Assembly: GCA_903231505.1 (NCBI GenBank)
Contig: CAFBRK010000153.1
Coordinates: forward strand, 1-64,000
From: Olavius algarvensis associated proteobacterium Delta 3
GTDB lineage: Bacteria; Desulfobacterota; Desulfobacteria; Desulfobacterales; CAFBRK01
Length of the DNA stretch: 64,000 nt
Reading direction: 5' to 3'
Shown here: positions 17,162 through 25,564 of the stretch, one piece after another
Layout: each line of letters starts with the position of its first letter
Numbering within the stretch: the first letter of the stretch is position 1
Position numbers and translations under genes: made by a program
Notes under the pieces: model-generated
What the model was told of the DNA's origin: nothing
Seen by the model: only the letters and a program-made list of their open reading frames with translations
The model's database searches: none

Positions 17162-17977
17162 TCAGGAGGGTGTCAGCGTTTTGCGAACCCCCAACACACA
17201 CAGAATACCGAACCCAAGGAGCCAACTGGTTTTCGGTATTGGGATTGGCGTACCGTTTAGCGTGAAACTATCAAATGTAGCATCATCCTGAGCGAAAATA
17301 CCCGCTCCGACGGAATTGGGAACGCCCGCTGCAAATTCCGGATCATTTGTTAGATTCCAAACTAGAGCTGCGATGGATTGCTCTCCCGGGAGCCGCCCTG
17401 GATCTAACAAAGTCACGCTTAACACGTTTTGATCATCGATTGCTGCCTCGATCGTGTAAAAGGTCCCTGTGTTTATAGAGAGTCCGTTGGCGGGTGGATC
17501 TAAATTCAGAATCGCAAACTCTAAGGGGTTCTTGTCTTTCACTCTCGAAAGGACCAATTTATCCTGCCCCCCAAACTGTATAAAACCGCTTATTATTGAG
17601 ATTTGGTAGACGTAATTTCCTTGCTCATCGAAGGTCAGCCAGAGTCCCGCGGCGGAATTTTCATAACCCAGAGCGACCGTCGTTTGAAGGGAAAGATTCG
17701 ATTGAAAGTATCCTTTTCCACTGTTTGCGAGCGTCGCCGCCGCAAACGACAAACCATCCCATGTGCCCCGGTAGGTATTCGGCGGATCGGCGGGAAATGT
17801 CCAATTGCCGCCCGTATTCATCCAGTTGTTTACGGTAAACCCTTGATTCGCGAACGTGTCTTCAAAAATTGCCCCATACCCTATGGTCGGACTCACATAC
17901 AATGATGCAATCAAAACAGTGAACAACAACCATCGCTTGATCAGGGGAGTCAACATTTGATTATTCGTTATAATCAT
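17162..17977 (-). CDS. Secreted protein with a PEP-CTERM-like (PIPxP) sorting tail
   Basis: A 271-aa secreted protein. The N-terminus has a signal peptide (LLFTVLIASLYVSPTIGYGA). The body resembles a concanavalin/LamG-like sandwich (EDTFANQGFTVNNWMNTGGNW and DDQNVLSVTLLDPGR). The last 25 residues (PIPIPKTSWLLGFGILCVLG, then VRKTLTPS) match the form of a PEP-CTERM or VPLPA-type tail, a motif, a hydrophobic span and a basic end, but with PIPIPK in place of PEP. Such variants are usually paired with a dedicated exosortase type. MLTPLIKRW at 17956 is an alternative start. The gene lies between the two giant CFI-box genes and has its own sigma-54-like site. Confidence 0.8.
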   Translation of the reverse strand: MIITNNQMLTPLIKRWLLFTVLIASLYVSPTIGYGAIFEDTFANQGFTVNNWMNTGGNWTFPADPPNTYRGTWDGLSFAAATLANSGKGYFQSNLSLQTTVALGYENSAAGLWLTFDEQGNYVYQISIISGFIQFGGQDKLVLSRVKDKNPLEFAILNLDPPANGLSINTGTFYTIEAAIDDQNVLSVTLLDPGRLPGEQSIAALVWNLTNDPEFAAGVPNSVGAGIFAQDDATFDSFTLNGTPIPIPKTSWLLGFGILCVLGVRKTLTPS

Positions 17978-18160
17978 TTAAAGAGTGTTATGCTATGAGT
18001 CAGTTGTTATCCTGCCATGCGTCGTCAACAGATTCCATCCACAAACCGAGAGAACGATAAGCGTTTGTTGCAGTGATGTCCATATACGGATCACGTGATA
18101 AACCGAATACCTGCCATGAAATGCATTAACGTTGGCGTATAAAGTCGCCTATAAGTTACA

Positions 18161-18176
18161 CGCAATAATTGTGCCA
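18161..18176 (-). promoter_or_regulatory. Sigma-54 promoter for the PIPxP-tail gene
   Basis: On the minus strand TGGCACAATTATTGCG is a near-perfect RpoN site, with GG and GC 12 nt apart. It is 184 bp before the predicted start at 17977. Confidence 0.75.
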
Positions 18177-18395
18177 GCGATGATTTTACATGTGTATTTT
18201 TTATATAATAAAATCAATATTTTACATGTTTATTTTCAATCGGTATACAGGGGTTGCATCGAATCTGGGCTAATTGTGTGAAAATCATTTCACAGTAAGA
18301 CGCAGAAATGAATATCGGATGGGTTACCCGAATTCGAGTCCCTATCCCTTAAAATGGGTGCTTTCTTGAGGGCACGAAATCAATCCCAAACGACA

Positions 18396-18430
18396 ACTCG
18401 CCAGGCGGGGCAATAGCCCGCCTGGCGAGT
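18396..18430 (-). terminator. Stem-loop after the second giant gene
   Basis: ACTCGCCAGGCGGG (18396-18409) pairs perfectly with CCCGCCTGGCGAGT (18417-18430) around a 7-nt loop. It lies 64 bp past the stop of the minus-strand CFI-box gene. The following T run is weak, so it may be a terminator or an mRNA-stabilising hairpin. Confidence 0.6.
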
Positions 18431-18493
18431 CCTTTCTATGGTGATGAAAAGGTTCTGTGTTTACGACGCGTCTTGGTTCAGTTTAGAATTTCA

Positions 18494-21400
18494 CTAACAC
18501 TGAAAAGGTTCATGACATTCCCGGAACCGCTTGATTGCATTGCGTTTGTTACGCATTCGGAACCCAAAGGGAGCGACAAGCACGATGAAAAGGCTGAAAC
18601 ATGCCAGCATTAACATTAGCGGCAAGCCACCGAACTGAACGGTCATCAGCGCCATCCCGGCAATGGGAGCCAGCAAGAGTCGAACCGCTTTCTTAAGGAG
18701 CGGAATGTCCCGCATATAATTTGCAAGGGGGGGCGAATGGCGATAGTAAAAATCCACACAACGTTTTCCGAGCGGGCTTTTCAGCAGGTACAGGTCCCTG
18801 AAACGGGATAGATACCGCACCTGTTTCTCCATGGGCGACCCAAATGCGGCTGTGGCGATGAAGCAACCGTCGCCACCGGCGCCGACGTCTTCGAGGAGCG
18901 AAGGCGCCGCTGGGGCCCCGCTACTGCTGAAGCCCCCCGGGCCGAACGGATCCACTATCAGCCCGTTGGCCACCCCGTCACAATCTCCCACGTCGCCGTC
19001 CTTCAGGGTGATCGAGAGGGATCCGTCGGGATTCGATACTGTGTTCGCGGAGTAGTCCAGCCATCCCGTTGAAAGATCGTAGTAGTACCAGGCCAGATTA
19101 TCTATCGGGTTCAAGGGACGGATGATCACCTCGGCAGTGCCTCCAACGGGCACGCCGCTCAGCCTGAAGTTGACCAACCCGATGGGCAGGGACGTCGGCC
19201 GGCCATAGGGATCGGAAATGGATGCGGGCGGTATCGCTTTGAGATAATCGATCTGCACGCCCGGTGTGACCACCTCGACGCCGATGATGTTGTCTCCAAC
19301 GGCTGTGTGAACCGCCCTGTAAGTGGTGAAAAAGGCGTCGCTGTTGCCGTCACCATCCAAATCGACGGTATGGTCATCCACATTGGTGTCGGGAATCCCG
19401 TCACCATTGGCGTCATCCGGATCGAGTCCGGTGCTGAACGCAGACGCATTTGACCAGAGGGACGGCCCGTTCTGGCTGTCCAGGAATTTCACCCGCCAGT
19501 AATAGGGTGCACTTCCATCAGGATCCAGGATTAGCCCCGGCACTTCCACGGATTCCAGAAAATCATCGGTTTCCAGGTGAAAGTGTAATTGCCTGGTATC
19601 GGCAAAGGAACTATCGGTGCTGATTTGCCAGATCGTTGTAACATGGGCATCCCCCTCTTCATCCACGTAGGGCAGGGTGGCGAGGTCTGGCGTCACGCTG
19701 GACGGGCTCGCTACCGGTATCAATTCGGGTTGCCTGGGCCCTTCGTTGCCCGGATCGGTGCCGGCGGTAATTTCTTCCATGTTGGTATAACCGTCCCCGT
19801 CCAGATCTCCGTTTCGATCATCGACCAGCGGGTTCAGACCCAAGGCGGTTTCAAAGTCATCTGTCCAACCGTCGTTGTCATCGTCGTTATCATCCAGGTA
19901 GTCGCGCAATCCGTCGCCATCAGTATCGATGGTATCGGTGGTGAAATTGCCGGACAGCGAAGCGGTGTTGCCGGCCGGATCGGCGGCATTGGAGATGCCG
20001 ACCTGATAGGTGGTTCTGTCATTAACTGGCACCGTCACGACATAACTCCAGTTGTTGCCTGCACCGGACATGAGTGCATTGGAGACGGCCAGTGGACCGG
20101 CGCCTGCAATCGAGATGTTCGGAGCCCCACTCAACGGTTCGTTGAAATTGGCGGTAATATTAAAGGCACCCTGAGCCACATGGCTGGTATCGGATTGAGA
20201 GTACCCAAGCATGCCTGATGGAACGGACCGATCAAGGATGACATTGGTTTTCACGGCCGGTGTGCTAACAAGAGACCAGTCATCCTGAACCCAGGCATAG
20301 AGCGTGTGGGTACCGTCTGTGTCGGAAAGGGTGAAGGGCACCGCAAGATCGATGGCAGCAGCATCCGAAATGCTAGTGAAGGTCCCGCTCGGACTGCTGA
20401 TGCCGTCCTGGATCATGTATCCGGTCACGAGATTATTATCGGAAGCAACGATTCTGGCATTGACATCTCTTGTACTGGTATAGACGGTTCCTGAACCGCT
20501 AAGGCCGTTCACTTCAAACAGGGACACCAAAGGCGCGGACGACCCGGTTGCACCGGTGGTAAAAGAAGATACTTCCGACCAGAGCGAAGGACCATTTTGA
20601 TCATCGAAGAATTTCACACGCCAATAATAAGGGGCGCTTGAGTTTGGAACCAGGAGGGCATCCGGTACGGTCACAGACTCCAGATCGGTATCTGTTTCCA
20701 GGTTCAGCACCAGTTGTGCAGGGTCCATAAACGTACTGTCGGTGCTGATCTGCCAGATGGTTTTTAGATGGGCATCCCCTTCCGGATCGACATAGGGCAG
20801 GGTGACCAGATCCGGGGTGACACTGGAAGGACTTCCCACGGGGATCAATTCCGGTTGGTCGGGTCCTTTGTTGCCAATGTCGGTACCGGCCAAAATCTCC
20901 TCGATATTGGTGTACCCGTCTCCGTCCAGGTCATCGAATCGGTCGTCGACCAGTGGGTTGAGGCCCATAGATGTTTCAAAGGCATCCGTCCAGCCGTCGT
21001 TGTCGTCGTCATCGTCCGCCAGATAGTCGCGAAGCCCGTCGCCGTCGGTATCGATAGTATCGGTTGTAAAATTGTCCGTCAGTGAAGCCGAATTGCCTGC
21101 AAGGTCAACAACATTTAAGACCGTCACCAGATAGGCAGTCCGGTCTCCATAGGGCACAGCCAGAGTGTAGCTCCAGCTGTTTCCTGCACCGGACATGGGC
21201 ACATTGGAGACCGCCAGCGGGCCGGCACCGGAAATCGAAATCAGGGGGGTGCTCCCGAGGGGTTCATTGAAACCGGCGGAAATGGTGAAAGCGCCCGGTG
21301 CCACATGGCTCGTATCCGATGAACTGTAAGCAATATTCCCATTCGGAGGCACATCGTCGTAGACGAAAGTGATTTCACTCACCGGATTTTCAACGTTTCC

Positions 21401-23128
21401 GGCCATGTCCGTGGCACGGGATCTGATCGCGTAACTGGAGGAAGACTGGAATGTGACGCTGCCGGTGTCATGCCACCAGTCGTACAGGTTGGAGGCATGA
21501 TCCGGGGTGAACCAGGTCGGCGTGGCCACCCAAGCGTCATCGGCGCGGAGGTATTGGGTGCCGTCCGTGACCTGGACAGTGATTCCTGAAACGCCGCTTC
21601 CGCTGTCCGATGCGGTTCCGGCAAACGAAGCGAGGGTGTTGATTCGCGACAGGTTTGCCGGAACATTGATCATGGACGAGGGCGCTGCCCGGTCCAGTAT
21701 CACATTGGATTTTACCGCAGCGGGGGAAACGATTCCGTCATTGTCCTTCACCCATGCATAGAGGGTGCGGCTGCCGTCCAGGTCGGCCAGGGCGAAGGGA
21801 ACTGTAAAATCGACACTCGTTGCGGCACCTCCGGGAACTGCGGAAAACGTTGCGGCAGCCGGATCGTTAATGTTTTCCAATATGGCATATTCGTTTACCG
21901 TATTGTCGTCATCGGAAACGATCCGGACGCTCACTTGACGGCCGCTGTCGTTGGTGTAAACCGACGATGTTCCGCTTGTCCCATTGATTTCCAGAGTCGA
22001 AATCACAGGGGCCCCGGAATTGACGGCTGTAAATCTTGTCGCGTCCGCACATGCCGACATCGCCGTGGTATTGGATATTATCACGACCCTCGCCTGGCCT
22101 GAAAAGGAGTAGGTTCCCAACACATTCCAGGTGCCGCCGTTTTGCGTTTGATCCACCAATACCGTGTCCAGCAGTTGTGCGCCGTTGTATATCTCCACCG
22201 GCACCTGGGTGTTCCGGTTGGTATGCTGCGTCCACCATAGCGACACTTCCTGAAGACCGCTGCGCATTGTTTCAAAAGCAAAGGAACTTGAAAGCGTATT
22301 GCTGTAAAGGGAATTGATACCATAGGGATTTACGCCCGAAGACACGTTCCAGGTGCCGATTGCCGTCGTGCCTGAATCCTCATTGTCAATAATGAATTCG
22401 AGACTCGGGTCCCTGACATCGATCGTAAAGCTTTGGGTGTCCGAATCATAAGTGTTGCTCACCTGTACCGTCACATCGTGGGCCCCGGCCGCCGCCGGAG
22501 TCCAGTTGATCAGACCAGTGGCGGAATCGATGGTCATTCCGACGGGAGCGTTGGTGAGTTCATAGAAAGGGTCCGGACGCCCTGAGGCTTCTACATCATA
22601 TGCATAGGGCAAGCCGACTTCAGCGTTGAGTACTTCGCTGGAAGTGATGCGGGGCGCCAGCGCAAAGCATGCTTCATTAGATGGGCGGCTTTCGGCGTCG
22701 TTTGAAAGGGCGGTAATCACAAAGCAGTAAGTTTCCGATGGATCGACATTGCGAAGCCCAATCGAAACGAAATTCCCAGCTTGTGAGAGATCTCCTACAT
22801 CGATGGCCGTTGCGGAATTTACCTGGTTTCCATCCAGCGGAGCACCGTCAAAAACCAGTCCGGTCCCCGTGTAGTTGTTCAAGATACCACCGCCAGTGCC
22901 ACCGGTTCGGTAATGGATCTTATACTCGACGATGTCGCTGATAGGGTTGGTTCTCTCCCATTCCATGGTGACGGTTTCGGCAGATGCATACAGCGGTCCG
23001 ATTCCATGGGCTGCGATTAACACAAAAAGAAAGAAGACGACCGAAGAAATTCTCGGCTGTTGTAAAGATTTCTTTTTGATCCTCTGAATCGCCGTTGTTT
23101 TATGATGGTTATTTCCCTGGATATTCAT
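18494..23128 (-). CDS. Giant secreted multidomain protein with choice-of-anchor U and CFI-box C-terminus
   Basis: A 1544-aa paralogue of the protein at 11962-16620. After a long basic N-terminus and signal anchor (ISSVVFFLFVLIAAHG) come an Fn3-like domain, a putative Ig domain (GLINWTPAAAGAHDVTVQVS), Ig-like modules, and a unit of about 375 aa that occurs twice in tandem. Each unit has an Ig-like domain, thrombospondin-3-type acidic repeats (DTDGDGLRDYL...DNDGWTD) and an Fn3 domain (PYYWRVKF). The choice-of-anchor U domain precedes the CFI box (DGCFIATAAFGSPMEK), a YYRHSPPLANYM segment, a membrane span and a basic end. It is likely a surface or polymer-associated protein with calcium-stiffened rods. 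GGGCGGGGG lies close before the ATG, with a sigma-54-like site 309 bp upstream. Confidence 0.9.
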   Translation of the reverse strand: MNIQGNNHHKTTAIQRIKKKSLQQPRISSVVFFLFVLIAAHGIGPLYASAETVTMEWERTNPISDIVEYKIHYRTGGTGGGILNNYTGTGLVFDGAPLDGNQVNSATAIDVGDLSQAGNFVSIGLRNVDPSETYCFVITALSNDAESRPSNEACFALAPRITSSEVLNAEVGLPYAYDVEASGRPDPFYELTNAPVGMTIDSATGLINWTPAAAGAHDVTVQVSNTYDSDTQSFTIDVRDPSLEFIIDNEDSGTTAIGTWNVSSGVNPYGINSLYSNTLSSSFAFETMRSGLQEVSLWWTQHTNRNTQVPVEIYNGAQLLDTVLVDQTQNGGTWNVLGTYSFSGQARVVIISNTTAMSACADATRFTAVNSGAPVISTLEINGTSGTSSVYTNDSGRQVSVRIVSDDDNTVNEYAILENINDPAAATFSAVPGGAATSVDFTVPFALADLDGSRTLYAWVKDNDGIVSPAAVKSNVILDRAAPSSMINVPANLSRINTLASFAGTASDSGSGVSGITVQVTDGTQYLRADDAWVATPTWFTPDHASNLYDWWHDTGSVTFQSSSSYAIRSRATDMAGNVENPVSEITFVYDDVPPNGNIAYSSSDTSHVAPGAFTISAGFNEPLGSTPLISISGAGPLAVSNVPMSGAGNSWSYTLAVPYGDRTAYLVTVLNVVDLAGNSASLTDNFTTDTIDTDGDGLRDYLADDDDDNDGWTDAFETSMGLNPLVDDRFDDLDGDGYTNIEEILAGTDIGNKGPDQPELIPVGSPSSVTPDLVTLPYVDPEGDAHLKTIWQISTDSTFMDPAQLVLNLETDTDLESVTVPDALLVPNSSAPYYWRVKFFDDQNGPSLWSEVSSFTTGATGSSAPLVSLFEVNGLSGSGTVYTSTRDVNARIVASDNNLVTGYMIQDGISSPSGTFTSISDAAAIDLAVPFTLSDTDGTHTLYAWVQDDWSLVSTPAVKTNVILDRSVPSGMLGYSQSDTSHVAQGAFNITANFNEPLSGAPNISIAGAGPLAVSNALMSGAGNNWSYVVTVPVNDRTTYQVGISNAADPAGNTASLSGNFTTDTIDTDGDGLRDYLDDNDDDNDGWTDDFETALGLNPLVDDRNGDLDGDGYTNMEEITAGTDPGNEGPRQPELIPVASPSSVTPDLATLPYVDEEGDAHVTTIWQISTDSSFADTRQLHFHLETDDFLESVEVPGLILDPDGSAPYYWRVKFLDSQNGPSLWSNASAFSTGLDPDDANGDGIPDTNVDDHTVDLDGDGNSDAFFTTYRAVHTAVGDNIIGVEVVTPGVQIDYLKAIPPASISDPYGRPTSLPIGLVNFRLSGVPVGGTAEVIIRPLNPIDNLAWYYYDLSTGWLDYSANTVSNPDGSLSITLKDGDVGDCDGVANGLIVDPFGPGGFSSSGAPAAPSLLEDVGAGGDGCFIATAAFGSPMEKQVRYLSRFRDLYLLKSPLGKRCVDFYYRHSPPLANYMRDIPLLKKAVRLLLAPIAGMALMTVQFGGLPLMLMLACFSLFIVLVAPFGFRMRNKRNAIKRFRECHEPFQC
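19453..20212 (-). repeat. Internal tandem duplication, copy 1 (within the giant gene)
   Basis: This segment and 20578-21334 encode closely similar protein stretches (for example SHVAQGAFNITANFNEPL and SHVAPGAFTISAGFNEPL; DTIDTDGDGLRDYL in both) and match well as DNA at an offset of about 1124 bp. It indicates duplication of a domain block within the gene. Confidence 0.8.
20578..21334 (-). repeat. Internal tandem duplication, copy 2 (within the giant gene)
   Basis: Second copy of the block at 19453-20212. A more distant version of the same block is encoded in the other giant gene near 12830-13600. Confidence 0.8.
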
Positions 23129-23436
23129 AGTGCCCCCGCCCGATATACAATGAAAAAACCGATTGGCCGAGCTGCACAGGCCAATCGGTAAATTGACTGT
23201 CGTGGCAACCCGGCGGTCTCGTACTTCGTTAATTGAGAAACAGGAAAAGTTGTGACTGCTGGACTAAATGAATCGCATGGGCTGTAATAGCCTTTTCCTG
23301 TTGCTCAACACTGAGATCCGTGGCTTTCCGTCCCCACCTCACAATGGGTTTGGCTTTTCTGGACGATGTTTTCTTTTAAACGAGAGGTTAAAGTTAAATG
23401 GCGACCAAGTTCCCAAACAAATCTGTCTGAGATAGC

Positions 23437-23452
23437 AGCAAATTTTGTACCC
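23437..23452 (-). promoter_or_regulatory. Sigma-54-like promoter for the second giant gene
   Basis: On the minus strand GGGTACAAAATTTGCT keeps the GG-N10-GC core and a perfect -12 half (TTTGCT), with one departure in the -24 half (T to G before GG). It lies 309 bp before the ATG at 23128. Confidence 0.65.
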
Positions 23453-23588
23453 TTCAGTTAATGAAATGGTATTAGATTTTTAACCAATTGATCTCGAACG
23501 GCAAAGTTATGATTCCGTCACAATTGTTAGATACCCGTATTTATGTGGTAACAAAAATTGTCATTTATAATGACGAAAATTGTCATAA

Positions 23589-23636
23589 TAAAAAAAAGGC
23601 CGGGTGTCTCTCGGGGAGACCCCCGGCCTTTTTTTT
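23589..23636. terminator. Strong bidirectional stem-loop terminator
   Basis: A long A run, GGCCGGG, an inner GTCTC/GAGAC stem, CCCGGCC and a run of eight T form a textbook bidirectional terminator between the deacetylase operon (minus) and the giant gene's upstream region. Confidence 0.92.
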
Positions 23637-23841
23637 ATGAAGTATTATTTCTTCCTCTCCAAATTTATTGGAGAAGAGGATTCAAGGTTTTAAGTATTCG
23701 TTTTCTATATTTTAATCAGCTTTTATCTGCATTTCACTCGACCCCTTGATTCCTCGAAGTTTACCCGCTTTTAGCGGGCCTTGGACCCTAAGTGTATCCT
23801 TTCATTTGACCCATTGCTTGTGGCCGACTTTTCCTCTCTTC

Positions 23842-24030
23842 TCGCCTTAAACCCTGAGCCTTAAGCCATGCGCCTCAATCCCTCCGCCTTAAGCCGTACG
23901 TCTTCATGCCTTCATCCCTACGCCTTTAGCCGTGCGCCTTGCGCCTTATGCCTCTAACCTCCAACCTCCGACCTTGAACAGTGCCGCGCACATAGCCCCG
24001 AACGGTGCAACGCACCTGTCCTCCGACCTC
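23842..24030 (+). repeat. 7-nt periodic arrays with mini-hairpins downstream of the deacetylase
   Basis: The first half has CCTTAAA/CCGTGCG-type units; from about 23950 the units become CCTCTAA, CCTCCAA, CCTCCGA, CCTTGAA. Two mini-hairpins are embedded: GTGC-CGC-GCAC (23981-23991) and GGTGC-AAC-GCACC (24004-24016). The array ends about 35 bp from the deacetylase stop codon. It is the C-rich orientation on the plus strand. Confidence 0.85.
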
Positions 24031-24063
24031 TGAAATAAATCTCAGTAACTCAACTATGGTTAA

Positions 24064-25134
24064 TCATCTTGCTTTTACGACTTTTAGATTGTTCTGGTTT
24101 AGCAGATGTTTGGCATGCTCCGACATGGGGACAATGTCAAAATGTTTCAGCAGGGTGGAGATGACCGTGTTGAAAACCTGGAGTTTTCGATCGCTGTCTA
24201 GATCCATGCCTGGAAAAAAGGATAGATCCGTCAATTTGTCTCCACCAATCAAGTCAAGGGGGTGGAGAAGGAAACTGGGAGATGTTCCCGAAAGCCTACA
24301 GGATCCGATCGCGATAGACAGGTAGCTTTTCATCAGGATACCGGAAAACCGGGACAGGTAGAGCAAATAACTCAAATGAAATGGTGTTTTAACCCCCGGT
24401 ATTGTCGTTACCGGTATTTCGAGAATCGATTTTTGCCCATTGAGCTGCCATCGGTATGGCTTCACGCTCTGGAACCCGTTAGCGATACCTCCAAAAAGCT
24501 CATCCCGATCTTCACGCTCTTTCGGGCTCAAGTCGGATTTCCAGAAATAATACATGCGGGCCAGTGGCCCAATGTATGTCGGTAGCGTCGATGCATCAAA
24601 TAAATATCCGCATTCTGCAAGCACATCCAATAGAGTGGGGCTCCAACTGAATCCCGGTCCGCGGAACCCGGTTGGTTTTTCTCCTGTGGATCGGAGGATA
24701 TGGTCTTCAGCATTCATTACTTCATTCATAACCTTGTTTCGATCATATTTATGTAGCCAGGATTCATGGTGAAAAGAATGATTTCCGACCTCATGCCCTC
24801 TTGTGGTGATTTCCTTTAAATAATCCTGGTTTTTTTCCAGCGCCGCATCCTGTCCGACAATGAAGAATGTTATTTTTAAATTCCATCGATCCAATACATC
24901 TAGTACATGCGGGATAAAAATATTGAAATATGATGGAAAGGTTTCCCATCCGGCATCACCGTGGATTTTCATGTAAGACCACTGGTTGTCGAGGTCCAGG
25001 GACAGGCTGGCGAAAGGCCTCTCGCTGCGCGGCTTGAGGTGGGAGGTTGGAGGTTTGAGGCAAGGCGCTTCGCGCCGCTTGAGGTCTGCGGTTTGAGGTT
25101 TGAGGCTATCAGGCTGTTTTTCGATGATGACCAT
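24064..25134 (-). CDS. Polysaccharide deacetylase, with N-terminus supplied by a repeat array
   Basis: A 356-aa NodB-type carbohydrate deacetylase of the kind found at PEP-CTERM polysaccharide loci. Conserved parts include SLSLDLDNQWSYMKIHGDAG (catalytic Asp region), FFIVGQDAA, GHEVGNHSFHHES (metal-binding His pair), TGFRGPGFSWSP and LLHPLDL. It would remove acetyl groups from hexosamines of the exported polymer. The first about 38 residues (MVIIEKQPDSLKPQTADLKR...) are not part of the domain: they are a translation of the heptamer/hairpin array next to the S23-like gene. No ATG, GTG or TTG codon lies in frame between the array and the conserved DLDNQW, so the start at 25134 seems to be the one used. 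It is 6 bp from the stop of the S23-like gene. Confidence 0.9.
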   Translation of the reverse strand: MVIIEKQPDSLKPQTADLKRREAPCLKPPTSHLKPRSERPFASLSLDLDNQWSYMKIHGDAGWETFPSYFNIFIPHVLDVLDRWNLKITFFIVGQDAALEKNQDYLKEITTRGHEVGNHSFHHESWLHKYDRNKVMNEVMNAEDHILRSTGEKPTGFRGPGFSWSPTLLDVLAECGYLFDASTLPTYIGPLARMYYFWKSDLSPKEREDRDELFGGIANGFQSVKPYRWQLNGQKSILEIPVTTIPGVKTPFHLSYLLYLSRFSGILMKSYLSIAIGSCRLSGTSPSFLLHPLDLIGGDKLTDLSFFPGMDLDSDRKLQVFNTVISTLLKHFDIVPMSEHAKHLLNQNNLKVVKAR

Positions 25135-25140
25135 CGTTTA

Positions 25141-25539
25141 CTATTCTTTCGATTTATTAACTACGCGACTGTGGGTGCCTCTTAGGGCGTTGGCAAGACC
25201 ATTGATTTTGCGGTCGATTTGTTGACAACGGTTCCGTAATTCCTGAGCATCGCTTTCTGAAAAAATAGTCCGTCTCCTAAACACCTCGTTTAAAGTGATG
25301 ACTTCATACAGAGAACCTTGGGCAATATGCAGAAACTGAATGAACTCTTTCTTATATTGTCGACCTTTCCCTTCGGCTATATTCTGCGCCGTAGAAGTCG
25401 CCGCAGCCTCCAATTGGCTTACAAGTCGAATATGTCTGTCCTGAGGGAGCGCTTCCAACAAACTCAAAACAAAATCCGCCATTTCCACCGAAAGCTGCCA
25501 AACATCAAGCTTTTCAAACGGAAAAATATACTCTTTCAA
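25141..25539 (-). CDS. Four-helix bundle protein (S23 / 23S rRNA intervening-sequence type), copy 1
   Basis: A 132-aa protein of the S23/IVP family, first known from intervening sequences in 23S rRNA genes and related in fold to the Avd accessory protein of diversity-generating retroelements. The hallmark IAEGKGRQYKKEFIQFLHIA is followed by GSLYEVITLNEVF. It begins with a conserved TTG codon; an in-frame stop lies a few codons upstream, so no longer start is possible here. The protein is basic, all-helical and probably a nucleic-acid-binding pentamer by analogy; its role outside rRNA is unknown. About 85% of residues match copy 2 at 30923-31321. It sits in the polysaccharide operon, just after the sulfotransferase and 6 bp before the deacetylase start codon. 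Confidence 0.92.
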   Translation of the reverse strand: MKEYIFPFEKLDVWQLSVEMADFVLSLLEALPQDRHIRLVSQLEAAATSTAQNIAEGKGRQYKKEFIQFLHIAQGSLYEVITLNEVFRRRTIFSESDAQELRNRCQQIDRKINGLANALRGTHSRVVNKSKE

Positions 25540-25564
25540 GACAGTCTTTTTCCCATTTTTTCAA

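Larger units (their letters stand above)
17978..18493. other. Intergenic region with promoter and stem-loop
   Basis: No gene. It contains the sigma-54-like site at 18161 and the 14-bp perfect stem at 18396, both listed separately. Bases 18180-18300 are AT-rich. Confidence 0.5.
23129..23841. other. Intergenic region upstream of the giant gene
   Basis: No gene. It holds a sigma-54-like site (23437), a strong stem-loop terminator (23589) and a small hairpin CCCGC-TTTTA-GCGGG near 23766 in repeat-like DNA. A heptamer array starts at 23842. Confidence 0.5.
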
